Shown piece by piece: positions 56,501-61,874 of a DNA stretch of 64,000 nucleotides. A program made the translations under genes and the position numbers. Origin of the DNA: Rhinopomastus cyanomelas. Lineage: Eukaryota > Chordata > Aves > Bucerotiformes > Rhinopomastidae. The notes beneath the pieces are model-generated. The model worked only from the letters and a program-made list of their open reading frames with translations. It did not search any database and was not told the DNA's origin. Every line of letters begins with the position of its first letter. Position 1 is the stretch's first letter. Location of the stretch: assembly GCA_013400115.1 (NCBI GenBank), contig VXBP01002796.1:1-64000 (forward strand). Reading direction: 5' to 3'.

Positions 56501-57856
56501 ACTGCCTGGGGTGATGGCAAGCATGTCTTCAGAAATGCAGCCATTCCTGCTGTTTCTGCAGGAAAGCAATTAAATGATGCATCTATTTTGTCACCTGATA
56601 AAAGTGTGGACATTATGGTAATGTGCTATGTAAAGAAAAATTGAACCAATGTAACACAGAGAGAAAAGACAGTCGTTTTCCAGGACCATACTTAGTCATT
56701 ACTACGAGCAACACATGGAATATCCTACTGTTAAACAGCAGCTACATGAGACCGAGTTGGTGCACCCCATCAACATAACTGTACAGAACCAGCAGGTAGC
56801 CTGGCAGAGGTAAATAAGATTGAGGCTCATGTGTCATTCAAATATACCCCTACACAACTTCTGCAGAGAAATAACAGCAAGTTGTCTAACCTGGAAATAA
56901 GGCACAAAAATAAGGATTTATTTTTACTTCAAATACCTAATGACATTAAGAAATTAAGGCCTAAACAGATTAGTTATCAGATATGTTAGTAATAAAGAAA
57001 TGTGTCTATTGCATAAACAGGAAGAAATGAATCACTTATGATGTGGTATAAAAGTTAGAAGTTATACAAAAGCCAAAACACTATCCCTTCAACACCATCC
57101 AATTACAAAAACCAAGCTGCAGAAACAAATCTCATAGAATCATTAGGGATTGGACCTCGAAAGATCATCTAGTCCAATCCCCCTGCCACAGCAGGACCAC
57201 CCAGACCAAGTCATACAGTCAGTCACGGTTAGAAGGGACCACAAGATCATCCAGTTCCATCTCTTCAAGCCTCAAGATATTTTTGTAGGTTTACAGATCT
57301 AAACCTGTACTTTGCAGATCCCTGTACATTCTCATCAAATGCCTGATATTATTCCTTCTTTCATTTACAATTTGCTATCTTGTAAATGTAAATTCTTCAG
57401 AGACACAACCTACAGCCCCATCCAATGCTTTGACAAACTACTCCCCTCCTCTGATTCCAACCACTCTTTATCACCTTCCTTATTCTTCCAGACTGTTTCA
57501 TGAAGATCTACAGATTGCTGCTAGCTCATTTCAGTGCTTGGAAGCAACTGAGCTCGCCTGGATGCCAGGTGCTTCTGACCAGTAGCCTCCTCCTCTGTCT
57601 AACCCACTTCTTCATGAATCCCAAGAGGGGTAGGAGCCATGACACTCTTGAGGAACTGATAGGAAAAAAGTGTCCTAAACTCTCACATATATCATAGAAC
57701 GCAAATTTTTACATGGCAACCTCGACAGTCTGGTGCAGGGTAAATCACAAAGTCATTTTCATTTCATTTTTCAAAAAGCAATGAACACTTACCCGGCAGC
57801 AGCCTAGTTCCTCTGCCGTTACTATGACTGTTCCACACTTCTTCCCAGGAATTCCT
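17384..57856 (-). CDS. CPNE8: Copine-8, 3' part of the gene (14 coding exons; 5' exons outside the window)
   Basis: Copines are soluble calcium-dependent phospholipid-binding proteins with two C2 domains and a von Willebrand A-like copine domain. Fourteen GT-AG exons on the minus strand join with matching phases into 428 codons plus stop; local residue numbers below start at the first whole codon. Seen: C2B with the Asp pattern D37, D43 (in SDPF), D99, D101 and D107; a Lys-rich linker (135-142); a copine/vWA domain with a MIDAS-type DxTxS at D179-T181-S183 and a TDG at 306-308; and a Pro-rich tail ending in VLQTQI. Copine-8 is about 564 residues long as I remember it, so about 136 N-terminal residues (C2A and the start of C2B) are missing beyond 64,000. 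The tail and the YRELSRGQSQFNVYE segment favour CPNE8 over its close paralogue CPNE5. Introns carry about 40 CR1 copies, but no exon is interrupted. Confidence 0.9.
17728..18105 (-). mobile_element. CR1 LINE 3' end with a local rearrangement
   Basis: Antisense 3' end from CACAGCATCACAGAACATTA to AATGAGGTCACC at 18072. After that, ACTGAGAAGAAAGAGCCTGG repeats an earlier part of the same element, pointing to an internal duplication or second fragment at 18073-18105. Confidence 0.9.
18396..18489 (+). mobile_element. CR1 LINE 3' tail
   Basis: About 95 bp: GGTGACTTGGTCTGGGGGAT through GATCTTTTGAGGTCCTTTCC and two ATTCTATG-type terminal repeats. Confidence 0.9.
19831..20223 (-). mobile_element. 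Old CR1 family fragment
   Basis: Plus-strand TTTGGGTTGGAAAAGACCTT, ATCTCCAGGGATGGTGACTC and GAGGGGCCCAAAACAGTATT give the antisense order of an older CR1 family, with clear divergence. Confidence 0.85.
20279..20580 (-). mobile_element. Old CR1 family fragment
   Basis: TCACAGAATTATTGAGGCTG starts the 3' end; CACCTCCAGGGATGGGGACT and GTTATAGAGAGTGATAAGGT follow. A separate insertion from the one at 19831, because a new 3' end begins here. It stops about 380 bp from the next CPNE8 exon. Confidence 0.85.
20958..21031 (-). CDS. CPNE8: CPNE8 coding exon, 2nd from the 3' end (copine domain)
   Basis: This 74-nt exon encodes MEELDGDVVRISSRGKFAER followed by DIVQ (local 343-366). The acceptor follows a long T-run ending in TTTAAG and the donor is GTGGGA. 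I recall Val at the second position and a double Asp before V/R in other copines, so the E and the VV here may be lineage substitutions; that comparison is from memory. Confidence 0.92.
21388..22440 (-). mobile_element. CR1 LINE, long 5'-truncated copy with reverse-transcriptase remnant
   Basis: On the minus strand the copy starts in the ORF2 reverse-transcriptase region. FADDTKLGG, the CR1 form of the catalytic YxDD box, is in the short ORF at 22189-22437. The ORF2 C-terminal region follows (LERIQSRATKMM, EERLRELGLF, FHINIRR) and then the 3' end at 21388. Several frame breaks separate the pieces, so it is not functional. Confidence 0.93.
21486..22800. repeat. Left copy of a 1315-bp direct duplication flanking the gap
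   Basis: It matches 23679-24993 at a constant offset of 2193 bp. I see one difference, C at 21532 against A at 23725. It contains a CR1 copy and then unique intronic sequence with an A-run near 22665. The copy stops exactly at the first N. Confidence 0.95.
22801..23678. other. Assembly gap (878 N)
   Basis: This is a run of N in the CPNE8 intron between the exons at 20958 and 25540. The 1315 bp before the gap and the 1315 bp after it are nearly identical, so the gap joins two copies of one sequence. Confidence 1.
23679..24633 (-). mobile_element. CR1 LINE, duplicate of the copy at 21388-22440, cut by the gap
   Basis: Same element as the one before the gap, including the FADDTKLGG box (short ORF at 24382-24630). 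Its 3' terminal ~100 bp are missing because the gap begins there. The apparent 431-codon frame running through the N run is meaningless. Confidence 0.93.
23679..24993. repeat. Right copy of a 1315-bp direct duplication flanking the gap
   Basis: It begins at the first base after the gap and ends at 24993, where the sequence continues into unique intron. It is nearly identical to 21486-22800. Probably the same locus assembled twice (two haplotypes or unmerged contig ends) rather than a biological duplication. Confidence 0.95.
25540..25597 (-). CDS. CPNE8: CPNE8 coding exon, 3rd from the 3' end (copine domain)
   Basis: This 58-nt exon encodes ASKLPMSIIIVGVGPAEFD (local 323-341) plus the first base of a split Ala. 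The VGVGPAEFD stretch is a copine signature. The acceptor is TTGAAG and the donor GTAAGC. It lies about 550 bp from the end of the duplicated block that flanks the assembly gap. Confidence 0.93.
25809..25890 (-). mobile_element. CR1 3' end with triple terminal repeat
   Basis: The tail has three ATCACAGT units followed by TATCAAGGTTGGAAGAGACC and TCATCAAGTCCAACCTG. It is an older subfamily whose 8-mer differs from the ATTCTATG type. Confidence 0.85.
26071..26140 (-). mobile_element. CR1 3' tail, first of a tandem trio
   Basis: ATCACAGAACATTAGGGATT through CAGCGCAGGA; only about 70 bp long and immediately followed by another tail in the same orientation. Confidence 0.88.
26141..26226 (-). mobile_element. 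CR1 3' tail, second of a tandem trio
   Basis: It begins with three ATAGAATC/ACAGAATC terminal repeats, then ATTAGGGACTGGAAGGGCCC and ends at CCACAGCAGGA. Confidence 0.9.
26227..26284 (-). mobile_element. CR1 3' tail, third of a tandem trio
   Basis: TCATAGAATCATAGAATCAT and GGGACTGGAAGGGACC, ending at TAGTCCA. Shares GGGACTGG with the second unit, so the second and third may come from one duplication. Confidence 0.88.
26604..26757 (+). mobile_element. CR1 LINE 3' end
   Basis: ACAGAGCACTGGAAGGGCTG to GGTCTTTCAAGGTCTGTGAT. A short internal deletion removes the CCCTTCCAATCCCTAATG part near the tail. Confidence 0.9.
27093..27270 (+). mobile_element. CR1 LINE, left arm of an inverted pair (3' tail missing)
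   Basis: GGAACAAGGGGCAATGGTTG to TGTGTGACTTGGTT. It lacks the last ~80 bp of a normal CR1 3' end, which is replaced by the start of an oppositely oriented copy. Confidence 0.9.
27269..27424 (-). mobile_element. CR1 LINE, right arm of an inverted pair (terminal 8-mer missing)
   Basis: It begins at TTAGGGATTGGAAGGGACCT with no ACAGAATC repeat and runs to GCAGCCTGTTCCAGTG. It is joined directly to the plus-strand copy at 27270. Confidence 0.9.
27852..28250 (-). mobile_element. Old CR1 family fragment
   Basis: CCACAGAATCACTCTGGTTG, ATCTTTAAACACATCCAGGG and GTTGTAGAGAGTGATGAGGT in antisense order; diverged from the dominant family. Confidence 0.87.
28251..29035. other. CPNE8 intron, no feature recognised
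   Basis: A 163-codon plus-strand frame (28501-28992) lies here, but it has no known motif and is antisense to the gene; I treat it as chance. The stretch 29139-30910, beyond the next exon, is likewise plain intron. Confidence 0.55.
29036..29138 (-). CDS. CPNE8: CPNE8 coding exon, 4th from the 3' end (copine domain, TDG motif)
   Basis: This 103-nt exon encodes local residues 289-322, with SQYFVLLIITDGVISDMAQT followed by KESIVN. The TDG at 306-308 is the second conserved metal-site loop of the vWA fold. The acceptor is CCTTAG and the donor GTAAGT; it ends in phase 0. Confidence 0.94.
30911..31003 (-). mobile_element. CR1 3' tail
   Basis: AATCACAGAACATTAGGGAT to TAGATCAAGTAGCACAG, about 93 bp. 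Confidence 0.9.
31524..31651 (-). CDS. CPNE8: CPNE8 coding exon, 5th from the 3' end (copine domain)
   Basis: This 128-nt exon encodes local residues 246-287 plus two bases of a split Arg. Recognisable stretches are NGNPQNPYCHGIDGVMEAYY and LYGPTNFAPVINHVA. The acceptor is CACTAG and the donor GTAAGC. A His stands before GIDGV where I recall Asp in the human protein; that comparison is from memory. Confidence 0.93.
32251..32368 (-). mobile_element. CR1 3' tail
   Basis: ACAGAATCACAGAACATTAG to CATATCCAGGCAGGTTTA, about 118 bp, dominant family. Confidence 0.91.
33122..33253 (+). mobile_element. CR1 LINE 3' tail
   Basis: GAGACGTTTAAAACCTGCCT to TGATGTTCTGTGATTCAGTG, about 132 bp. Confidence 0.91.
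33754..33935 (-). CDS. CPNE8: CPNE8 coding exon, 6th from the 3' end (copine domain core)
   Basis: At 182 nt this is the second longest coding exon in the window. It encodes local residues 186-245, including SLHYMNPYQLNAYGMALKAV and SDKMFPALGFGARLPPDGRV, signature stretches of the copine family. The acceptor is CAACAG and the donor GTAAGT; it ends in phase 0. Confidence 0.95.
34668..34714 (-). CDS. CPNE8: CPNE8 coding exon, 7th from the 3' end (MIDAS motif)
   Basis: This 47-nt exon encodes TQINFTVAIDFTASN (local 170-184) between split Gly codons. D179-F-T181-A-S183 is a DxTxS metal-ion-dependent adhesion-site motif, as in vWA and integrin I domains. The acceptor is CCACAG and the donor GTAAGA. 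Confidence 0.93.
34838..34998 (-). mobile_element. CR1 LINE 3' end lacking its terminal repeat
   Basis: It starts within the tail at AGGATTGGGAGGGACCTCGA and runs to CTGGGTAGCCTGCTCC. It lies about 125 bp upstream (in gene sense) of the MIDAS exon. Confidence 0.88.
35431..35685 (-). mobile_element. CR1 LINE fragment without the 3' terminus
   Basis: CTAGACCCAGTTGCACAGGA to AATGAGGTCACCACTCAGTC. The usual last ~75 bp are absent and the copy is followed, head to head, by a plus-strand CR1 at 35768. Confidence 0.88.
35768..36394 (+). mobile_element. CR1 LINE with a long open ORF2 C-terminal frame
   Basis: A frame of 205 codons (35707-36324) includes ECSVGERDFRVLVDNKMTMS, VRPHLEYCVQFWAPQFKRDV and RRFHINLRRNFFPVRVTEHW. 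The tail follows after a deletion that joins RLPR to the GATGATCTTTCGAGGTCCCT end. The intact frame argues for a young insertion. Confidence 0.93.
36696..36757 (-). CDS. CPNE8: CPNE8 coding exon, 8th from the 3' end (start of copine domain)
   Basis: This 62-nt exon encodes VTLLSFLIETEVSFLDYIKG (local 149-168) plus two bases of a split Gly. The segment leads into the copine/vWA domain. The acceptor is TTTCAG and the donor is GTATGT. Confidence 0.92.
36758..38105. other. CPNE8 intron, no feature recognised
   Basis: AT-rich single-copy-looking intron between two CPNE8 exons; no CR1 or SINE seen. Confidence 0.55.
38106..38159 (-). CDS. CPNE8: CPNE8 coding exon, 9th from the 3' end (Lys-rich linker)
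   Basis: This 54-nt exon is in phase 0 at both ends and encodes VINPKKKGKKKKYVNSGT (local 131-148). It is the basic linker between C2B and the copine domain; the run of lysines could contribute to acidic-membrane binding, which is inference. The acceptor is CCTAG and the donor GTAAGT. Confidence 0.9.
38911..39665 (-). mobile_element. CR1 LINE, about 755 bp, with RT remnant
   Basis: The 3' end is at 38911. The antisense frames include RFHINLRRNFFTVRVIEHWN and, further 5', WVKAWLDGQVQRVVVNGVKS and KTADDTKLGG, where the RT box FADD has become TADD. A deletion joins the ORF2 C-terminal part to the RT part near 39355. Confidence 0.93.
40460..40642. repeat. Pentamer-based satellite (TTTTA/CTCTA/CTTTA) with higher-order pattern
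   Basis: About 180 bp built from 5-bp blocks TTTTA, CTCTA and CTTTA. The blocks are arranged in a longer repeated order rather than at random, giving a repeat of the pattern roughly every 50-60 bp. Confidence 0.9.
40870..41110 (+). other. Possible LTR-like or transcript-end fragment (uncertain)
   Basis: Sequence around a TAATAAAATTTCTCTTCTTC segment (poly(A) signal followed by a pyrimidine-rich stretch and GGTTACTCTGTGTGCTTTGG) resembles the R-U5 end of an avian LTR, but I cannot match a family. Confidence 0.2.
41299..41407 (-). mobile_element. CR1 3' tail
   Basis: ACCACAGAACATGAGGGGTT to AGAACACATCCAGGCAGC, about 108 bp. Confidence 0.9.
41941..42270 (+). mobile_element. CR1 LINE 3' end
   Basis: ATTAATGTCTACAAATATTT to CCTAATGATTCTATGATTCA. 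The ORF2 frame (RRFHINPRRNFFPVRVTEHW, FKACLDVFLCDLVWVILL) is fused by chance to upstream unique sequence, giving a 243-codon frame (41497-42228) that is not a real gene. Confidence 0.92.
42785..43000. mobile_element. Possible ERV LTR remnant (uncertain)
   Basis: It begins TGTCATGGGTTGAAAAACCC, which looks like the 5' end of an avian LTR (TG start with a GGGTTG motif). No matching CA end or target duplication was found, so this is only a suggestion. Confidence 0.25.
43329..43424 (-). mobile_element. CR1 3' tail
   Basis: ATCACAGAATCACAGAACAT to CTCCTACCAAGTTA, about 96 bp. Confidence 0.9.
43725..44335 (-). mobile_element. CR1 LINE internal fragment: ORF2 endonuclease end, no 3' end
   Basis: The minus-strand frame at 43933-44331 reads VDVLVGVCYRPPEEVNELFY, LEGDLSLPDICWKYNTAEGK and RAFLDLLFTSKEDWWG. 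This is the C-terminal part of the CR1 APE-type endonuclease domain, where G-D-x-N-LPDI is normal and Asn has become Ser here. Below 43933 the ORF2 sequence continues with frame breaks. The copy lacks the RT domain and 3' tail, unusual among CR1 copies. Confidence 0.88.
44896..44971 (-). CDS. CPNE8: CPNE8 coding exon, 10th from the 3' end (end of C2B)
   Basis: This 76-nt exon encodes local residues 106-130. It begins HDFIGEF, supplying the last calcium-loop Asp (D107), and continues through YRELSRGQSQFNVYE. The acceptor is ATGCAG and the donor GTAAGT; it ends in phase 0. The YRELSRGQSQFNVYE stretch is the segment I associate with CPNE8 and CPNE5 rather than CPNE1 or CPNE3. Confidence 0.93.
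44972..46600. other. CPNE8 intron, no feature recognised
   Basis: Contains a 173-codon antisense frame (45463-45984) without recognisable motifs; treated as chance. No repeat seen. Confidence 0.5.
46601..46776 (-). mobile_element. Old CR1 internal fragment
   Basis: TTCCTTTCAGATAGTTGTAG, AGCGATGAGGTCTCCCCT and AGATGCCCAAAACTGGAC in antisense CR1 order; diverged, without a 3' tail. Confidence 0.8.
47300..47446 (-). mobile_element. CR1 3' end
   Basis: AGTCACAGAACATTAGGGAT to GGAGATTCCACAATC, about 147 bp; about 350 bp from the micro-exon at 47794. Confidence 0.9.
47794..47835 (-). CDS. CPNE8: CPNE8 coding exon, 11th from the 3' end (C2B, third calcium loop)
   Basis: This 42-nt micro-exon encodes TIKVEVYDWDRDG (local 92-104) between split Arg and Ser codons. 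D99 and D101 are the canonical DxD of the third C2 calcium-binding loop. The acceptor is TTTTAG and the donor GTAAGA. It is too short for ordinary ORF-length cut-offs and was found from the splice sites and reading frame. Confidence 0.92.
48024..48152 (-). mobile_element. CR1 3' end
   Basis: CATCACAGAACACTGGGGAT to AATGTCTCCAGAGAAA, about 129 bp. Confidence 0.9.
48153..50172. other. CPNE8 intron, no feature recognised
   Basis: About 2 kb without CR1 or other recognised element. Confidence 0.5.
50173..50220 (-). mobile_element. CR1 3' tail fragment, head to head with the next copy
   Basis: AGTCATAGGATCGTAGGATG and TTAGGGGTTGGAAGGGTCCC; about 48 bp. Confidence 0.75.
50244..50666 (+). mobile_element. 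CR1 LINE of an older family
   Basis: Frame MGLFSLKKRRLSGDLTAVYK, FRLDIRKMSFTERVVRHWNR. The tail TTGGACTTGATGATCCCAAG and GGTCTTTTCCAACCTGAATG marks an older CR1 family, different from the dominant one. Confidence 0.9.
50667..51942. other. CPNE8 intron, no feature recognised
   Basis: AT-rich; no CR1 or exon seen. Confidence 0.5.
51943..52049 (-). mobile_element. CR1 3' tail
   Basis: ACATAGAATCATAGAATCAT to GTCACACAGGAACAC, about 107 bp with two clear terminal repeats. Confidence 0.91.
52396..52830 (+). mobile_element. CR1 LINE 3' end
   Basis: AAAGCCACAAAGATGATGAA to CCCTAATGTTCTGTGGTTAT. The ORF2 frame (52409-52669) reads EERLRELGLLNLEKRRLRDD and RFHINMNRNFFTVIVTEH, ending in a stop at the usual TEHW position. 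Confidence 0.92.
53071..53526 (-). mobile_element. Old CR1 family fragment
   Basis: CATCATTAGGGTTGGAAGAG, CAAGACCATCCAGTCCAACT and TGCTCCTCATAAGATCTGTC; includes a short internal duplication (CATAAGGTTTACCCC twice at 53380-53408). Confidence 0.87.
53690..53794 (-). CDS. CPNE8: CPNE8 coding exon, 12th from the 3' end (C2B core)
   Basis: This 105-nt exon encodes local residues 57-90 flanked by split codons. It includes CHKTEVVKNTLNPVWQAFKI, the typical C2 segment with the NPVW turn, and ends in NGDYD before a split Arg. The acceptor is ATTACAG and the donor GTAAGG. It lies about 160 bp from an older CR1 copy (53071-53526), which does not touch it. Confidence 0.93.
54825..54928 (-). CDS. CPNE8: CPNE8 coding exon, 13th from the 3' end (C2B, first calcium loop)
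   Basis: This 104-nt exon encodes local residues 22-55 plus two bases of a Ser codon. It contains the first C2B calcium-binding loop with D37 and the SDPF signature (D43), followed by FLVFHRSNEDG. The acceptor is TTTCAG and the donor GTAGAT, a weaker but valid GT donor. Phase matches the exon at 53690-53794, giving a split Ser (AG|C). Confidence 0.92.
55627..56172 (+). mobile_element. CR1 LINE 3' end
   Basis: Frame FPLYSALMRPHLEYCVQFWA and RRFHINMRRNFFPVRVTEHW; tail GATGATCTTTCGAGGTCTTT and GTGATTCTAT. A frameshift separates the two frames near 55860. Confidence 0.93.
56173..57131. other. CPNE8 intron, no feature recognised
   Basis: No repeat or exon seen. Confidence 0.5.
57132..57218 (-). 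mobile_element. CR1 3' tail with a 10-bp internal deletion
   Basis: TCATAGAATCATTAGGGATT then GGACCTCGAAAGATCATCTA: the usual GGAAGGGACC is shortened. Another diverged CR1-like start (CACGGTTAGAAGGGACCACA, 57224 on) follows. Confidence 0.87.
57793..57856 (-). CDS. CPNE8: CPNE8 coding exon, 14th from the 3' end (C2A-C2B junction and start of C2B)
   Basis: This 64-nt exon encodes GIPGKKCGTVIVTAEELGCC plus R (local residues 1-21). It covers the linker and first strand entering the second C2 domain. The acceptor is TTGCAG and the donor is GTAAGT on the minus strand. It starts with the third base of a split codon and ends in phase 0. It is the most 5' CPNE8 exon in the window; the sequence from here to 64,000 shows no further copine exon. 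Confidence 0.9.
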
Positions 57857-57997
57857 CTGCAACAAAACACAGCGACATCATCACCTCAGTTCCTTAACAG
57901 CATTTCTGAAAGTTACAACTGACACAGATAAGCACAAGGTAAGTTTCCACTGAAGTTAATGTTAGAAGTTGATGTTTTAGTTCATAAGGAATACTTG

Positions 57998-58363
57998 TCT
58001 TTAGCTTGGAGAAGAGGAGACTGAGGGGTGACCTCATTAATGTTTATAAATATGTGAGGGGTGGGTGTCAGGAGGATGGAGCCAGGCTCTACTCAGTGTC
58101 ATCTAATGATAGGACAAGGGGCAATGGGTGTGAGCTGGAACAGAGGAGGTTCCACATCAATATGAGAAGGAACTTCTTCCCAGTGAGGGTGCCAGAGCAC
58201 TGGAACGGTTTGCCCTGGGGGTTGTGGAGTCTCCTTCTCTAGAGACATTTAAAACCCACCTGGACATGTTCCTGTGTGACTTGGTCTAGGTAGTTCTGCT
58301 TTGGCTCGTGGATTGGACTAGATGATCTTTCCAGGTCCCTTCCGAGCCCTAATGTTCTGTGAT
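57998..58363 (+). mobile_element. CR1 LINE 3' end
   Basis: TCTTTAGCTTGGAGAAGAGG to CCCTAATGTTCTGTGATCAG. Frame RRFHINMRRNFFPVRVPEHW; about 140 bp upstream (gene sense) of the exon at 57793. Confidence 0.93.
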
Positions 58364-58984
58364 CAGGAAAGTTTATCCTGTCCCAGTGCAGTTCATTTGC
58401 CAATAATCAGAGAGGTGCATGACTGGTCTCCTGGACTGCCTCAGTGTTACCCAGTTAAGTCAGAACTTTGCAAGGAAAACAACGGATAGGGAAAGGATGC
58501 AAGTTTCCATTGTGCAGTTTTAAATTATGACTTAGATGCACACAAGACTCGTGGCACTCTTTTGTGCCACCCCATTTAATGCAACTTCTAAAGAACAGTA
58601 CTTTAAAACCAAACAGGAAACATTTTTTTCATGGAGAAAAAAAGAACCCGGTCATTCCAAATATTACATGGTATGATTCAGGGTTTTATCAGCATCTTCA
58701 AATAACTAGCAAATACCTTCAAATAACTGTCTTGTGAGAAAACGACAAAATAGTTTCAAGTCAGTCTTATCACTGTGTGAAAATACATTACTTGGAGATC
58801 AAGCATCACAGAGCAGTCCTTTCAGTTGCCAGGGAAATACTGACTAATATTACCTGGAGGATGAGTGCGTAAGAGCTCCACTGGTTTAAATCCAGAATGC
58901 AGTGCTGCTGCCCGTGGGCTTCAGCTTCAAGGAATAGCTGGCATTGAGCTGCCCTGGGATTGGTTCTATAGCACTGAGGTGATG

Positions 58985-59275
58985 ATCACAGAATCACCGA
59001 ACATTAGGGATTGGAAGGGACCTCAAAAGATCATCCAGTCCAATCCCCCCACCACAGCAAGATCACCTACATCCAGTCGCAAAGGAACGTCTCCGGGTTG
59101 GCTTTAAACATCTCCAGAGAAGACAACTCCACAACCCCCCTGGGCAGCCCATTCCAGTGCTTTGTAACCTTCATCATGAAGAAGTTCCTTCTCATATTTA
59201 TGTGGAATCTCCTATGTTCCAGCTTATGCCCATTGTCCCTTGTCCTATCATTAGATACTGCTGAGAAGAGCCTGG
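58985..59275 (-). mobile_element. CR1 3' end, first of two in tandem
   Basis: ATCACAGAATCACCGAACAT to CTGCTGAGAAGAGCCTGG. The next copy begins 15 bp later in the same orientation. Confidence 0.92.
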
Positions 59276-59290
59276 ATGATACAAAACTTA

Positions 59291-59480
59291 TCACAGAATC
59301 ATAGACTCATTAGGGATTGGAAGGGACCTCGAAAGATCATCTAGTCCAATCTGCCTTCCACCTAGACCAAGTCACACAGGAACACATCCAGGCGGGTTTT
59401 AAACATCTCCAGTGAAGGAGACTTCACAACATCCCTGGGCAGCCCCTTCCAGAACTCCGTCACACTCACTGTGAAGTTCC
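59291..59480 (-). mobile_element. CR1 3' end, second of two in tandem
   Basis: TCACAGAATCATAGACTCAT to CACACTCACTGTGAAGTTCC; part of the CCACAGCAGGACC segment is deleted. Confidence 0.92.
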
Positions 59481-59670
59481 CATTCAAGAAAGCAATTTCT
59501 CAGGGCAAACGTCTCTGGTAAGAGTCACAGCTCAAGGTTTGTGGGGTAATAACAAGGCAGCCTGTATTGCACAACCAGTGTCAGTTCCAACAGACAGTGT
59601 CAGTTATCTGACACTCAGATACAGAAAACATGAAACCTCACATACAGCACCTAGAGAAGTTTGAAAGGAG

Positions 59671-59722
59671 GGGAGTTGGAACTGGATCATCCTGTTGTCC
59701 CTTCTATCCCTGACTGACTCTA
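59671..59722 (+). mobile_element. CR1 3' tail of a different subfamily
   Basis: GGGAGTTGGAACTGGATCAT, CCTGTTGTCCCTTCTATCCC and TGACTGACTCTATGA. Same subfamily as 10209-10428; directly joined to the next tail. Confidence 0.82.
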
Positions 59723-59816
59723 TGACTTGGTCCAGGTGATCCTGCTGTGGCAGGGGGATTGGACTAGATGATCTTTCAAGGTCCCTTCCAATCCTTAATG
59801 ATTCTATGATTCTATA
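59723..59816 (+). mobile_element. CR1 3' tail of the dominant family
   Basis: TGACTTGGTCCAGGTGATCC to AATGATTCTATGATTCTATA. It sits at the end of the older tail, as if inserted at the terminal ATTCTATG-like sequence. Confidence 0.9.
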
Positions 59817-61874
59817 AGTCCTTCAACAAGGACTCAAAGGACAAACTTTCCAGAGTTGGTGAAAAAGCTGGAAAAGATGACAATCGATCTGAGAACTTGA
59901 ATCTGAGGGGTTAAACAGAGCCTCCAACTTTGCACACTCAAACTGTAGTGATGCAGAAAATGGAACTTCAGATCACTCAAAATTCACTGTCTTATTGCTG
60001 AGTTTAACAGAACTAGCCTTCTGGCAGTCACAACCACAGACAAAAGGATAGGACAAAAAGATAGGAAGTCCCAATTTCAGGGCTCAGATGTTTTTCTATC
60101 AATTATGTTCACAGCAAGGTGACAGGAGGAATAACTTCCCAGAATAACCAAGCTGGCTCCCGTACAGCCTCATTAGCAGGCAATGGCACTCAGATGTGAG
60201 TAACTGGCACAGACTGCTCATTAAGGTTGGCAGTGCCTCTGCCTCCTCAAAAAGGGAATCCTTACAGGAATGCACTTAGTAAATCCTGAAAGCAGCATTG
60301 CTCAGCTACAACTGTGGCTAGCATCTTCTCTCTAGGAAGACAGAACATGCAAATATCTAATTGTGAAAACCATCTAATTCTGGCAAGGTGATGCGCTCTC
60401 TCTCGAAAAATAAAGTGATGTCGTTTCTGGAAGTAGAGTCAGCTGCACCTCATCCTTTCATGGTGATACAACTAGGGCATCGAGGGCCACCCTGTGTAAA
60501 ATTTCCATGTGGAGCTTGTATGGGGAAGGCACTTAACAAATCTAATAACCCAACGGGTAAAGACAGTAAGATGTTAAAACATCAGATGTTCCATTTCCTC
60601 CGTTTTGTATCAGTAGATTTATTTTCCAAGAGAAATTGCCCAGAACAAATTTCACCTCAGTAGCCAGCCAGTCTGTAAATGAAGAGCAATGCTGAAGTAT
60701 GTTTCCTGTGACCCTCACAGCCGCAGGAGTAACAGGCTAAGGTGCTACCGTAGTGTGAGTAAGTCTTCTGTGACAGATTGATTGAATTCAAAGCACTTAA
60801 TGGTGTCAGGAACAGAGAGGGAGGTTCAGGAGACATCCTCATACTTGAGGTTCATGCCACAGGGGCATAATCTGCTTGTACTTCTAAGACCAATAAGACT
60901 ATAAGTCATGCTTGTCATGGAGGTGAAGAAGAAAAAGGTGCATGTACGTCTTCACTTCTGCACTCACCATCTAGATTAGCAGCACTCCAGCCTGCCAGAC
61001 AGACCACTGCAGTGGTGACCCTCCAAGCTTGGGATGCTTTACCTTCATTTTGATGAAGGACAAGTGCATCCTTTCATGATAGACTTTCTAAGGGAACCTT
61101 CCCTGGTTATACACAATCTGACTCAGAGTTGGCTAGCTGACTTGGAGTTGGCCAGCTCACAGCAGCCACGGAGTCCTGAATCTCATTAGACTTTTGTAAA
61201 TGTCCCCAGTAGACTGGTCTAAAGTGTAAACTAATTTCAACTTTGAAAGAACGCCAGAGCTTACTTGAATGTCAACCAGAGAAAGGAAATCAAGCTTCTC
61301 AACCTGCTTAAGTACAAAAAGTGCTGCTCCAGTAGGGCAGCTGACTGGGACAAAACCAGCACTGGGCACTCTCCTCTTTGTACATCTGTTGGCAGAGAAC
61401 AGAAAAGGCAAAGTGCTGAGGAACTTAAGGAGTCCTGCGCAAAGAAAAGCTGTGTGCTCTCAAGTGACAAATCACAGGGAGTTCAGTGAACATGGACTCA
61501 CACTGTTCTCATAAGAGAACAGCAGATTCAAAGCAGGGAACATGCTTAGGAACAGAAGACATGCAGGACTGTCACTGGATTACAGTCGTTTGAATATTGA
61601 GGCATCGAGCACGTGCCTATAAGCAAACAATCCTGAAATGCAGCACCTTTCTCTGACCAATTCACAAGAGACTTCCAGGAGATGCCACAGTGGAGTGGGG
61701 CAAAAGCATGAAGAGCCGTCTTGCTGAGTAGGAGGAGGAAGAAACAATGAGAGATGAACTGACCATAACCCTCATTCTCTGTGCCTCTACTCTGCTCACA
61801 GGGAGGAGGTAGAGAAACTGGAAGTGAAGTTGAGTCTGGGAAGAAGGGAAGAATACAGGAGAAAGTGTCTTTAA
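59817..61874. other. CPNE8 intron, no feature recognised
   Basis: About 2 kb without CR1. Small frames (for example 60388-60663 and 61157-61514) have no known motif and no exon-like partner sites in the gene's direction. Confidence 0.5.

Noticed and set aside
17384..57856. Assignment of the copine to CPNE5
   Set aside because: CPNE5 is the closest alternative, but the Pro-rich tail as I recall it is longer and different, and VLQTQI with IKPSPAPPPYTPP fits CPNE8 better.
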